From NCBI GenBank assembly GCA_040905905.1, contig JBBDQN010000006.1:1-56292 (forward strand): a stretch of 56,292 nucleotides of DNA, written 5' to 3'. The notes beneath the pieces were generated by a model. That model was not told where the DNA came from. It made no database searches and saw only the letters and a program-made list of their open reading frames with translations. The translations under genes were made by a program, and so were the position numbers. Below are positions 17,226 through 25,473 of this stretch, piece after piece. The stretch is from JAICND01 sp040905905 (lineage in GTDB: Bacteria > Actinomycetota > Acidimicrobiia > Spongiisociales > ZC4RG35). Position 1 is the stretch's first letter. Each line of letters begins with the position of its first letter.

Positions 17226-18035
17226 ATGACTACCAATCCTACCGACCTCATTTCAAATCGGTTTCTCGGCGCCATCCGCGAGGGCAGGCCTGCCATCGGG
17301 ACATGGATACTGGCCGTGCGCACACCGAGCATCGTGCGGATGGCTGCAAAGGCGGGCTTCGACTACGTCTTCATCGACATGGAGCACTCGAGCTTCGACT
17401 GGGAAACGGTGGCCGACATGTGCGAACTCGCCCGCGCAAGTGGTATCACACCGATTGTCCGGCCATTTGATCACGCGTCGGGAGTCTTAAACCGCGTCCA
17501 GGATCTAGGAGCGCTGGGTCTGATGTTCTACGATGTCTCACGTGCGGATCAGCTTTTGCAGCTGCGAGAGCGGGTCATGTACCCACCGATCGGAGAGCGC
17601 GGGCATACCTCTGCTTCTCCTGCCCTGGACTACAGCTCCGCCAACACCGACTCATCAAAAGCATTCGTAAACGAGAACATGGCCATCGTGATACAGATCG
17701 AGAGCCGAGCCGGAGTAGAGAACATCGAAGACATCGTGGACGCGGGGGGCATTGACCTCGTTGAGATAGGCACAGGTGACCTCTCCACGTCACTGGGCGT
17801 CCCATTCCAACAGCGGCACCCCGACGTCATGGCGGCCGCAGACCGCGTAATCGAGGCGTGTAGGCAGAAGGGAATCGTCGTGGGAATGACGTGTTCCTCG
17901 GTTTCGGATGCTGAGGACCTTCTGGAGCGGGGGGTTCGCTGCCTTACCTACTCAAGCGATAGGCACATTCTGATGGCCACATATAGGGAAGCCGTGGACC
18001 AACTCCAGTCCCTGGTCATGGATCTCGGAAAGTGA
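17226..18035 (+). CDS. HpcH/HpaI family aldolase
   Basis: A 269-residue class II pyruvate-type aldolase of the HpcH/HpaI family. It has the conserved start 'GRPAIGTWILAVRTPSIVRMAAKAGFDYVFIDMEHSSFD' (Asp51, Glu53, His54), Arg79 in 'PIVRP', the metal-ligand Glu159 in 'IQIES' and Asp185 in 'GTGDLSTSLG'. Relatives cleave 4-hydroxy-2-oxoacids such as 2-keto-3-deoxy-rhamnonate or 2,4-dihydroxyhept-2-enedioate to pyruvate plus an aldehyde. That fits the aldehyde dehydrogenase encoded nearby. The frame is open upstream to 17124 but the extension is basic and unlike the family; the ATG at 17226 gives the usual length. Confidence 0.88.
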   Translation: MTTNPTDLISNRFLGAIREGRPAIGTWILAVRTPSIVRMAAKAGFDYVFIDMEHSSFDWETVADMCELARASGITPIVRPFDHASGVLNRVQDLGALGLMFYDVSRADQLLQLRERVMYPPIGERGHTSASPALDYSSANTDSSKAFVNENMAIVIQIESRAGVENIEDIVDAGGIDLVEIGTGDLSTSLGVPFQQRHPDVMAAADRVIEACRQKGIVVGMTCSSVSDAEDLLERGVRCLTYSSDRHILMATYREAVDQLQSLVMDLGK

Positions 18036-18115
18036 AGCAGCACGAAGCCATACTTGACGGGCTCACGCGACAAAGGCACGAATCGAGATCGCGGGTCACG
18101 ATTGGATGGGTTTGA

Positions 18116-18832
18116 GTGGCTGAAGGAGCGAAACTCGCGGAGATCCTCGCCTATCAGCTCGAATCCGAGATCATCGACGGCGACTGGACCGTTGGCGATG
18201 TGATTGGTCAAGAGCCCGAGCTGATGCGCCGATACCGCGTCAGTCGCGCCGTGTTTCGAGAGGCGGTAAGGATCGTCGAGGGCCACCTTGTCGGCAGGAT
18301 GCGACGAGGTCGCAACGGTGGACTCGTAGTCACCGAGCCGACCCCACAAGCCGTCAGCGACGTCATGCGCATCTACCTTCGCTCTCTCAAGGTCGACGAC
18401 GCGGAGCTCTTCGAGGCGCGTGTCTCGATCGAGTCGGTCTGTTTGACCTTGGCCATGGAACGACTCACTTCGAGTGACGAGCAACGATTGTTAGAGCAGG
18501 CCTCGCTGGAGCAAGAAGCGCTGACCAGAGAGACTTACGAGGATTATGCAGCCGGACATGGCCTTCACCTACTAATTGCTGAGCTGAGCCGAAATCGCCC
18601 TTTGTTCCTCTTCGTGCATTCCCTAGTCAATCTTACGCGTCATCACCCAAACCATCCGTCCGTGCTCGTGCATCGCGAAGCCGGCTGCAGGGCCCATCGT
18701 TCAATCACCGACTCGATCCTGAATGGGAACCTCCCACAGGCGACCGATCAAATGACTCGCCATCTTCGTGACATCGCCACCTGGTGGCAGAGTTCCGACA
18801 AACAACAACCAGAAACACGCGCCTCAGCCTGA
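18116..18832 (+). CDS. GntR-family regulator (FadR subfamily)
   Basis: A 238-residue regulator with an N-terminal winged helix: 'LAEILAYQLESEIIDGDWTVGDVIGQEPELMRRYRVSRAVFREAVRIVEGHLV' and 'RRGRNGGLVVTEP' (residues ~7-80). An all-helical FCD-type effector domain follows (residues ~90-225) with 'EARVSIESVCLTLAMERL' and 'HRSITDSILNG'. The His residues that often bind metal in FCD domains are partly visible (GLHLLIAEL; AHRSI). Start is GTG 18116. It is the only regulator gene in the island, and FadR-type proteins bind short palindromes and respond to small acids. It is therefore the best candidate for recognising the three TTTAGTAYACT sites. Confidence 0.88.
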   Translation: MAEGAKLAEILAYQLESEIIDGDWTVGDVIGQEPELMRRYRVSRAVFREAVRIVEGHLVGRMRRGRNGGLVVTEPTPQAVSDVMRIYLRSLKVDDAELFEARVSIESVCLTLAMERLTSSDEQRLLEQASLEQEALTRETYEDYAAGHGLHLLIAELSRNRPLFLFVHSLVNLTRHHPNHPSVLVHREAGCRAHRSITDSILNGNLPQATDQMTRHLRDIATWWQSSDKQQPETRASA

Positions 18833-18892
18833 GTCGCCAGAACCACAAAGATGCCGCACTTGGTCTTCTGTGTTCGATTTGGCCTGGGAGCC

Positions 18893-18910
18893 AGATTTAG
18901 TATACTTTTT
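18893..18910. promoter_or_regulatory. Putative GntR operator, site 2
   Basis: AGATTTAGTATACTTTTT lies between the GntR gene and the aldehyde dehydrogenase gene, 65 bases before the latter's ATG. The core AGTATACT is a perfect 8-base palindrome. The first 11 bases, AGATTTAGTAT, match site 1 except for one C/T change. It would control the aldehyde dehydrogenase / oxidoreductase pair and perhaps sense the regulator level. Confidence 0.6.
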
Positions 18911-18975
18911 GCGGTGCATCGTCGGACCGTGGACATGCCTCGCCGATCAAGATCGTCGGAAGTCTGTCCTCAATC

Positions 18976-20517
18976 ATGAGGGTCACCTGGGGAATGCTCA
19001 TAGCCGGGGAATGGCGAGAAGCATCGTCGGGACTCTCATTTGATGTCCACGAGCCGGCAACCGGTCGGGTCTTGGCACAAGTTGTCAACGGTGAGGCTGA
19101 AGACATCGACGCTGCAGTCACCAGTGCACGAGAATGCTACGAGAAGACTTGGTCAAACACGACCGCACGGAATCGGGGCTCTCTGTTACTCGAGGCTTCA
19201 CAGCACGTCCTCAGCCATATCGAAGAACTCGCAGAGCTTGAGACAAAGGAGATGGGTAAACCCCTCGAGCAGTCGCTCTCTTATGACCTTGCAGTGACCG
19301 TCGAGATTCTAAGGTACTTCGGTGGCCTTGCTGACAAGGTCCACGGCGATTTCGTGTCACTCGGGTACCTCGAATCCCACACAATCCCCGAACCTTTTGG
19401 AGTTGTCGGAGCAATAATCCCTTTTAATTGGCCGCCCGTCTCCGTAGCCGGCAAGGCTGGCCCCGCACTCGCTGCGGGGAATTGCGTCGTGATGAAGCCC
19501 GCAGAGCAGGCCCCGCTCACTGTCCTCCGACTTGCCGAATTGCTTCAGGATGTTCTTCCTCCAGGTGTGATAAACGTTGTGCCCGGTAAGGGGCCATCAG
19601 CCGGTGCAGCATTGGCTGGGCATGCTGGGATCGGCAAAGTGAGTTTCACTGGATCGACGACAACCGGAAAGGCCGTACTTCACAGCGCTGCCGACAACAT
19701 CACCCCTGCTCTTCTGGAACTCGGCGGAAAGAATCCACTGATCATCTTTCCAGATGCAGACATCGATGCAGCTGTCAGAGGTGCTATCGAAGGAATGTTC
19801 TTTAACCAAGGGGAAGCGTGTACAGCCGCTTCCCGTATTCTTGTCCACGAGGCGATCCGAGACGAGTTCATGGCGCGGTATTGCAGCGCAGTTTCCGCCC
19901 TCCGAGTGGGGGACGGAATGGAGCCTGATACAGACATCGGGCCAATGGTCACGGCGGAGCAAGCAGCCAGGGTCCGCTCGTATGTCGAGAAGGGCCTAGA
20001 ACAAGGAGCTGTTGTTGCGGCCCAGGCTCCACTTCCCGACTCCCCAAGCTTAGAGAACGGCTTCTACGTAGCCCCCCTTGTGCTGGATCGGGTGGAACCA
20101 TGGATGGTTGTTGCCACAGAAGAGATCTTCGGTCCGATCTCGACCGTCATCACTTTTCGTGGCTACGAGGAGGCGATCGCGCTTGCAAATGGGACGGAGT
20201 TTGGACTCGTCGCGGCGGTGTACAGCCGAAATCTCGAGACAACACAGCGGGCGAGCCACGACATACGCGCGGGCGTCGTCATGGTGAACAACTACAATCG
20301 CAATCTCCTAGGCACGCCGTTCGGTGGTTATGGCCATAGTGGTTACGGTCGAGAGCATGCGATGCAAACCATCTATGAATACACACGTACGAAGAACGTG
20401 CGCATCCCCTCAGGTAACGGTGAGCCTCCCACGTGGCGAGCGGTCGACCGCGTTCTCTCCCGAGCATCGCGAGTTGGCCGCACAGGCCCTACCGATCTAG
20501 CTCATCCGCCCAGATAG
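18976..20517 (+). CDS. NAD(P)-dependent aldehyde dehydrogenase
   Basis: A 513-residue aldehyde dehydrogenase. It has the oxyanion Asn in 'IIPFNWP' (Asn151), the cofactor loop 'GSTTTGKAV' (about 226-234), the general base Glu248 in 'LLELGGKNP' and the catalytic Cys282 in 'FFNQGEACTAAS'. 'EEIFGPISTV' and 'NNYNRNLLGTPFGGYGHSGYGRE' close the active-site and dimer regions. All key residues are present. Soluble, cytoplasmic, tetramer- or dimer-forming family. Start at 18976; ATG 18994 (MLIAGEW) is a plausible alternative. It lies directly behind operator site 2 and 33 bases upstream of an oxidoreductase gene. In the pathway it would oxidise the aldehyde released by the aldolase. Confidence 0.93.
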   Translation: MRVTWGMLIAGEWREASSGLSFDVHEPATGRVLAQVVNGEAEDIDAAVTSARECYEKTWSNTTARNRGSLLLEASQHVLSHIEELAELETKEMGKPLEQSLSYDLAVTVEILRYFGGLADKVHGDFVSLGYLESHTIPEPFGVVGAIIPFNWPPVSVAGKAGPALAAGNCVVMKPAEQAPLTVLRLAELLQDVLPPGVINVVPGKGPSAGAALAGHAGIGKVSFTGSTTTGKAVLHSAADNITPALLELGGKNPLIIFPDADIDAAVRGAIEGMFFNQGEACTAASRILVHEAIRDEFMARYCSAVSALRVGDGMEPDTDIGPMVTAEQAARVRSYVEKGLEQGAVVAAQAPLPDSPSLENGFYVAPLVLDRVEPWMVVATEEIFGPISTVITFRGYEEAIALANGTEFGLVAAVYSRNLETTQRASHDIRAGVVMVNNYNRNLLGTPFGGYGHSGYGREHAMQTIYEYTRTKNVRIPSGNGEPPTWRAVDRVLSRASRVGRTGPTDLAHPPR

Positions 20518-20550
20518 AGACAGTTCGACAGGCCTCACCTCATATCAACT

Positions 20551-21477
20551 ATGCGAGCTCTTATCGTCACTCCCGAGTCCGCACTGGTCACCTTGGCAGA
20601 CGTGCCCGAACCCGAATTGCATCGCGATGACGTCTTGGTAAGGGTTCATGCCTTCTCGCTCAATCGAGGAGAGGTGACCCGCCTGCTCTCTCCACCGCAT
20701 GGCTGGCAACCAGGATGGGACTTTGCCGGCGTGGTCGAACAACCCAACGGCTCGGATCTGAGCGTGGGCGACAGGGTTCTTGGTGTCGTGCGCCAAGGTG
20801 CATGGGCCGAGTACGTTGCGGCTCCCCGTGGTCACCTGGGCGCCGTTCCTGACACGGTGACGTTCGCCGAGGCGGCCTCTCTGCCGATTGCCGGCCTGAC
20901 CGCCCTTCGCTCACTTCGAGTCGCTGGACCCATCCTCGGACGATCGGTGCTAATCACCGGGGCGGGAGGATCGGTGGGACGCTTCGCCATTCAGTTGGCG
21001 ACTCTGGGCGGCGCTGAGACATGTGCGCTTGTTCGGAGCGAATCGCACGTAGGAGGCCTCCAGGCACTCGGCGCCCCTGTTGTCGCTACATCGATCGAGA
21101 CTCTGGATAGCGAGTTCGACCTTATTCTCGAGACAGTTGGCGGCGAGACACTCGGTAAAGCGATGCTGAAACTCACGCCACAAGGAAGGCTTGTCATTAT
21201 CGGCAACACCTCGAATGAACTCACTACCTTCGACGCTCGCGGATTCTATCCAGGCGGCTCCCGACAGCTAATTGGCTTTGCCCTACCCGCAACTTATGCT
21301 GCGGACCCACCTGCCCTGGATCTCTCCTATCTCGCAGCGGAGGTCGCACGAGGCAGGCTTGACCCTCAAGTCGCCGAAGTGTTCGACTGGTATCAGATGG
21401 AGACTGCTATCGACCACATGCGTTACAACAGCTCCGCGGGCAGGACCGTGCTTAGAACGTCGGCTGAACCTGGTTAG
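20551..21477 (+). CDS. Zinc-type/quinone oxidoreductase (MDR superfamily)
   Basis: A 308-residue medium-chain dehydrogenase/reductase of the quinone-oxidoreductase kind. The GroES-like N-terminal half has 'VLVRVHAFSLNRGEVTRL' and 'PGWDFAGVVEQPNGSDLSVGDRVLGV'. The Rossmann half has 'LITGAGGSVGRFAIQLATLGGA' (about residues 133-154) for NADP(H). Neither the catalytic nor the structural zinc ligands are seen, so it should reduce enones or quinones with NADPH. It follows the aldehyde dehydrogenase by 33 bases and ends 28 bases short of the converging lactonase gene, so it is the last plus-strand gene of the island. Confidence 0.88.
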   Translation: MRALIVTPESALVTLADVPEPELHRDDVLVRVHAFSLNRGEVTRLLSPPHGWQPGWDFAGVVEQPNGSDLSVGDRVLGVVRQGAWAEYVAAPRGHLGAVPDTVTFAEAASLPIAGLTALRSLRVAGPILGRSVLITGAGGSVGRFAIQLATLGGAETCALVRSESHVGGLQALGAPVVATSIETLDSEFDLILETVGGETLGKAMLKLTPQGRLVIIGNTSNELTTFDARGFYPGGSRQLIGFALPATYAADPPALDLSYLAAEVARGRLDPQVAEVFDWYQMETAIDHMRYNSSAGRTVLRTSAEPG

Positions 21478-21505
21478 AGGTCGGGCACCGGAGAAGCCGA
21501 GCGAC

Positions 21506-22477
21506 TCACCCTGCGCGCTGAAGTATCCGCATCGGGTTTGTCACCATCATTTGGTGTATGTCTTGGCGAGACACACCTTCCTCCCTCAGGCGCGGCAATA
21601 CATTGCGCATGAGATGGCTGTGGTTCCAGTTTGGTTCTACCAACCTGCGATACGAGGGTTCGGAGTTGACGCTAAAGCATGCGGCGTCGTGGGAAAGCGT
21701 TATCCGATCCGAGTATCCGAGTCGACATAACTCAACGGTGGTTCGGATCCTCTGTTCATCCGAGAGGATTCTCGTCAAGCCGAAACGGTCCAGGCCTATA
21801 TACGCCCCTTCGTCCATGAGCTCGCGCAAATAACCTATGTCCGTACTGTCGCCGCAATGGCCGATGACGATCCGATCCGGGCTCACACCATGCCGCCTAA
21901 GGAGCTTGAGTTGGTCGCGGCCGCCCTCAATCCCTGCATTGGCATGAGTCGTAATGGGTGCCCCGGTCGCATGATGTGCGACGGCCGCCGCATCGAACAC
22001 GCTTTCCACGTCCGGACTCATTCCATCCACGTCGCTTGCTACCTTGATGATCGCCGCCTTCACTGCGGTGCCTGCTATGCCCTCCACAATGTCCCGAATA
22101 AATAGGACTTCCAACGGATCGGCCGACTCTATGGCCCGTCCCGGTCCGTGCATGCGAAAGTAAGCGGGCAGATCCCGGAACGTGTAAAAGCCAGTGGCAA
22201 CAACAACGTTGAGGTCAATTCCTTCAGCGAGCCGCTGAATACGGGTTATCGAGCGTCCTAGACCCACAACGGTCAGGTCCACCAGAGTTGAGATCCCTGC
22301 CTTGAAGAGCCCCTGGAGCCAAAGCCTCGCTTCTTCAACGGTGCGATCCTCATCCCACTCCGAGCTCGGAAGATTCTCCTCGAGTTCCGGATTCTTGACG
22401 AAGATGTGCTCGTGCATCAGAGTCCAGCCCAACGCGGACGCTTCCACTGGACCCCTAACTGACTCGACCGTCGTCAT
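21506..22477 (-). CDS. Phosphotriesterase-family metallohydrolase (lactonase-like)
   Basis: A 323-residue TIM-barrel hydrolase of the phosphotriesterase family with all metal ligands: His22 and His24 in 'MHEHIF', the bridging Lys145 in 'AIIKVAS' (carboxylated in the family), His178 in 'THANAG', His207 in 'GHCGD' and Asp264 in 'LSHDAAC'. Most relatives of this length are lactonases or aryl-dialkyl phosphatases. In this metabolic island a lactone hydrolysis is the more likely reaction. Its ATG overlaps the stop codon of the NifU-like gene by four bases, so the two are translationally coupled; it is the last gene of the minus-strand operon. Confidence 0.9.
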   Translation of the reverse strand: MTTVESVRGPVEASALGWTLMHEHIFVKNPELEENLPSSEWDEDRTVEEARLWLQGLFKAGISTLVDLTVVGLGRSITRIQRLAEGIDLNVVVATGFYTFRDLPAYFRMHGPGRAIESADPLEVLFIRDIVEGIAGTAVKAAIIKVASDVDGMSPDVESVFDAAAVAHHATGAPITTHANAGIEGGRDQLKLLRRHGVSPDRIVIGHCGDSTDIGYLRELMDEGAYIGLDRFGLTRILSDEQRIRTTVELCRLGYSDRITLSHDAACFSVNSEPSYRRLVEPNWNHSHLMRNVLPRLREEGVSRQDIHQMMVTNPMRILQRAG

Positions 22478-22812
22478 TTGGCGTCTTTTGAGCCAGCGCT
22501 CCCAGGTCTGACAGGATCGGAGCTCCCACGCGAAAGTCGGGCAATTCTCTCACGCGCAGCCTCTGACACTCTGACGCCACCCCCGACGACACCCCGGACG
22601 CCAGGTACGCTCATCAGTGCAGGCCGCACACAGGCCTCAATCGTCGTTGCAATGGCTGGACAGCCCCTACAGCTTCCATCGAAGGCAATGGTTACAACGC
22701 CGTCCTCAACGTTGACCACGTATACATCACCCGCATGGGCCCTGATCCTGGGCCGCACTGCTGTATCCAGGGCCGAAGCGATGCTCTCTTTGAGGGTCCG
22801 GTCGCCCATCAC
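22474..22812 (-). CDS. NifU-like (Fe-S scaffold) domain protein
   Basis: A 112-residue protein with one NifU C-terminal-type domain: 'VRPRIRAHAGDVYVVNVEDGVVTIAFDGSCRGCPAIATTIEACVRPALMSVPGV'. The two scaffold cysteines are Cys48 and Cys51 (CRGC). The N-terminal ~15 residues and the ~25-residue polar tail are outside the domain. The family passes Fe-S clusters to client enzymes. Its overlap by four bases with both the amidohydrolase gene upstream and the lactonase gene downstream is striking. No obvious Fe-S enzyme is encoded in the operon, so the client is unclear; it may serve a metalloenzyme of this pathway encoded elsewhere. Confidence 0.85.
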   Translation of the reverse strand: MMGDRTLKESIASALDTAVRPRIRAHAGDVYVVNVEDGVVTIAFDGSCRGCPAIATTIEACVRPALMSVPGVRGVVGGGVRVSEAARERIARLSRGSSDPVRPGSAGSKDAK

Positions 22813-23837
22813 TGTGGCCCCACCACGTCAGGCTTTGGCGCAGTCACCGACAGCTCTCTCTTCTTCCGCTCCACATCGACGCCAAATAAGCGCGCGGCAT
22901 TCATCCCCATGATCAACTCCTTGTCCGCCATTGTGGGGTTCGGGTATCCGTAACCCTCCTGCAGCTCCTCTGGCATCTCAAACTCCATGAATAGGTCTAT
23001 ATAGCCCTGCAAATTCGGCCATATGAAGGCCTCCGAACCGTACATCAGACGGTCAGCTCCGACGAACATCAATGCCTTCCCCAGCATGTGCTCACACTCC
23101 TTGGGAGCAATCGGGTACATGTTGATCCACGCGGATAGCGCCAGCCATACATTCGGGAACCGGTGGGCAATGTTGATGGTTTCCTGAACGTAGGGAATTC
23201 CAAAATGATGAATCACGAACGTGAGTTCAGGGAAGTCTGCTGCCGCGTCCTGGATATCGTTCGGCTGAAGGTCCTCCACGTGTTCCGTACCGAATGGCGC
23301 TCCTTTGTGGAACTGCACGTTCGTCACACCGAGTTCCAGACACCTTTCGTACAACGGATAAGCTAGCCGCCTGTCATCAGCGCGCCACGACAGGCCTTTC
23401 CGGTGCGCCTGGTAGAACTTGAATCCAACTGAGCCCCACTCCTCTACCTGGCGCTCCATTTCCTCCAGCGCGCCCTCCAATCCTTGATAGATCGGGTCCA
23501 CGCCCCCGCAAAACAGGACTCGGTCGGGATATGCCTCCTTGAGGCGATATTGTGCTTCCGCTGGCGCGAATCCCCTCTTCCACCATCCGAGTAGGGGAAC
23601 AGCTTGTGCCACCGCCATATCGGTCGCTGCGTCGGCGAACAGAAGCTTATAGGCTTCCGCCATGTCCATCGCTTCACCCATGAACGATTTTCGCAGTGGG
23701 AACTGAGGAGAAGAAAAGAGGGCGCTCAATCTATGGAGGTTGTTCGCCGTCTGCCTCCCCTCATCGCCAACAATGTTGTCGTCTTGCATGTCGTGCATGT
23801 GTATGACTGAGTCGATAATAAAGACGTCACCTTGCAT
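22809..23837 (-). CDS. Amidohydrolase-2 family metal-dependent hydrolase/decarboxylase
   Basis: A 342-residue TIM-barrel protein of the amidohydrolase-2 group (ACMSD / hydrolase type). The N-terminal metal pair is His13-x-His15 in 'DSVIHMHD'; further ligand candidates are in 'VQFHKGAPFG' and 'FVIHHFGIP'. The usual last ligand Asp in a 'GSD' motif reads Glu here ('MYGSEAFIWPN'), an uncommon substitution. Family members decarboxylate or hydrolyse aromatic and dicarboxylic acids. I start it at ATG 23837 because AAGGAGG precedes it by eight bases; a longer frame to 23990 lies inside the upstream gene. It overlaps the acyl-CoA synthetase gene by 11 bases and the NifU-like gene by 4. Confidence 0.85.
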   Translation of the reverse strand: MQGDVFIIDSVIHMHDMQDDNIVGDEGRQTANNLHRLSALFSSPQFPLRKSFMGEAMDMAEAYKLLFADAATDMAVAQAVPLLGWWKRGFAPAEAQYRLKEAYPDRVLFCGGVDPIYQGLEGALEEMERQVEEWGSVGFKFYQAHRKGLSWRADDRRLAYPLYERCLELGVTNVQFHKGAPFGTEHVEDLQPNDIQDAAADFPELTFVIHHFGIPYVQETINIAHRFPNVWLALSAWINMYPIAPKECEHMLGKALMFVGADRLMYGSEAFIWPNLQGYIDLFMEFEMPEELQEGYGYPNPTMADKELIMGMNAARLFGVDVERKKRELSVTAPKPDVVGPQ

Positions 23838-25467
23838 CGTCGCTTCCTCCTTCTTCCCGAATTCTCTCGTCATTGTTGCCGCCCACAACCTGCGATGTCG
23901 CGACCTCCCGATTCGCGATTGAACGTCTGATGACGTGCTTCTGTACCTTGCCTGTCGACGTCCTCGGTAACGCCATGACGTAGACGGCACGCGGTGCTTT
24001 GAAGTGCGCTAGCTGAGATTTGACGTGGTCAATCAGCTCTTGTGGATCGAATCGTTGACCGCTCTGTAGTTCGACAACCGCGATCGGCACCTCCCCCCAG
24101 ACATCGTCAGAGCGCCCCACGACAGCCGCCTCGAGCACGGCCGGATGAGTTGTCAATGCTCTTTCGACCTCGACTGACGAGATGTTCTCACCACCGGAGA
24201 TGATGATGTCCTTCCTTCGATCTCGAATCTCGACGTAGCCGTCCGGATGCATGACCGCGAGGTCACCTGTTCGAAACCAACCATCTCTTATCGCAATCTG
24301 AGTTGCAGCTGGGTCACGAAAGTAGCCAGCCATAACGTTGTTTCCCCTGATGGTTATCTCGCCGAGCGTCGTGGCATCCGCCGGGACGTCGGTTCCCCGA
24401 TCGTCCACGATGCGGATCCCCTCCGACACGATATTGCCTACTCCTTGCCGCGCCTTGATTTGCGCTTGCTCTCGGAGAGGTAGCTCGGACCACTCAGGTC
24501 GCCACTCGCAGATGGCTGCAGGGCCATATGTCTCAGTCAGCCCGTAAAGATGAATGACCTCGATTCGAAGTTCAGCGAGCCTCTCGAGGAGAGTTGGCGT
24601 CGGCGGTGCGCCCCCTGTCATCACGCTAATTGTACGAGGTGCACCATCTCTTGCGGCTGGGTGGTTTGCAACCATCAAGAGGACTGTTGGTGCAGCGCAG
24701 AGGTGGGTGACACCCTCCTCCCTTATGGCACGCCAGATCTCGGTCGGATCGATTCTTCTCAGGCACCGATGGCGGGCTCCCGCGGCCGTGACCGCCCATG
24801 GAAAACACCAACCATTGGTATGGAACATCGGCAAGGTCCACAGATAGCAAGACTCCGGTCCCAAGCGCGTATGAAAAGCCATCGCGAGTGCTTGCAGGAA
24901 GGCGCCGCGATGTTGATAGATAACGCCTTTAGGTTTCCCCGTCGTTCCACTCGTGTAATTGATCGATAGCATCGTCAGCTCGTCACTCGGCTCTGCCCAA
25001 TAGGGGGTGGCCTTGGATAAAAGGGACTCAAAAGGCGAGTTCGCTTCACCTGCCTCAAGCAGCTTGATTCCTTCGGAACCCTGCGCTGCGTCTTGAGCCA
25101 CGGCAGCCATGTCCTTGTCGTAAACCAACACCTTGGCTTGGGAATGCTCCAGGATGTATCTCACCTCGACGGGCGCGAGCCTGTTGTTCACAGCAACGAG
25201 GACTGCTCCTGCCCCGGGAACCCCGAAGTGGGCTTCGAGCAGAACATGACTGTTGGGTGAGAGGACCGCGACTCGGTCTCCCACTTCGACTCCGAGGTCC
25301 CGAAGTGCTCCAGCCAGGGACCGCGACCGCTCGCCAAGCTCGCCGTAAGTGAAGGAGAGAGATCCTTCTGTCACACCAAGTCGATCGCGATAGACATGAG
25401 CCGACCTCTTAAGGAACGACAACGGCGTCAGAGGCGTCTGAGTGATAGGCCCGACCTCCGCGTGCAT
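23827..25467 (-). CDS. AMP-dependent acyl-CoA synthetase
   Basis: A 546-residue ANL-superfamily acyl-CoA synthetase. The ATP/AMP signature is 'LSINYTSGTTGKPKGVIYQHRG' (about residues 170-190), motif A5 'YGLTETYGP', A7 'GDLAVMHPDGYVEIRDRRKD', and the C-terminal catalytic Lys lies in 'LPRTSTGKVQKHVIR'. The best general match is the medium- or long-chain FadD group, which forms acyl-adenylates and then acyl-CoA. It lies between the LivM permease gene (six-base gap) and the amidohydrolase gene (11-base overlap). It probably traps the imported acid inside the cell as its CoA ester. Confidence 0.9.
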   Translation of the reverse strand: MHAEVGPITQTPLTPLSFLKRSAHVYRDRLGVTEGSLSFTYGELGERSRSLAGALRDLGVEVGDRVAVLSPNSHVLLEAHFGVPGAGAVLVAVNNRLAPVEVRYILEHSQAKVLVYDKDMAAVAQDAAQGSEGIKLLEAGEANSPFESLLSKATPYWAEPSDELTMLSINYTSGTTGKPKGVIYQHRGAFLQALAMAFHTRLGPESCYLWTLPMFHTNGWCFPWAVTAAGARHRCLRRIDPTEIWRAIREEGVTHLCAAPTVLLMVANHPAARDGAPRTISVMTGGAPPTPTLLERLAELRIEVIHLYGLTETYGPAAICEWRPEWSELPLREQAQIKARQGVGNIVSEGIRIVDDRGTDVPADATTLGEITIRGNNVMAGYFRDPAATQIAIRDGWFRTGDLAVMHPDGYVEIRDRRKDIIISGGENISSVEVERALTTHPAVLEAAVVGRSDDVWGEVPIAVVELQSGQRFDPQELIDHVKSQLAHFKAPRAVYVMALPRTSTGKVQKHVIRRSIANREVATSQVVGGNNDERIREEGGSDDAR

Positions 25468-25473
25468 AGTGCC

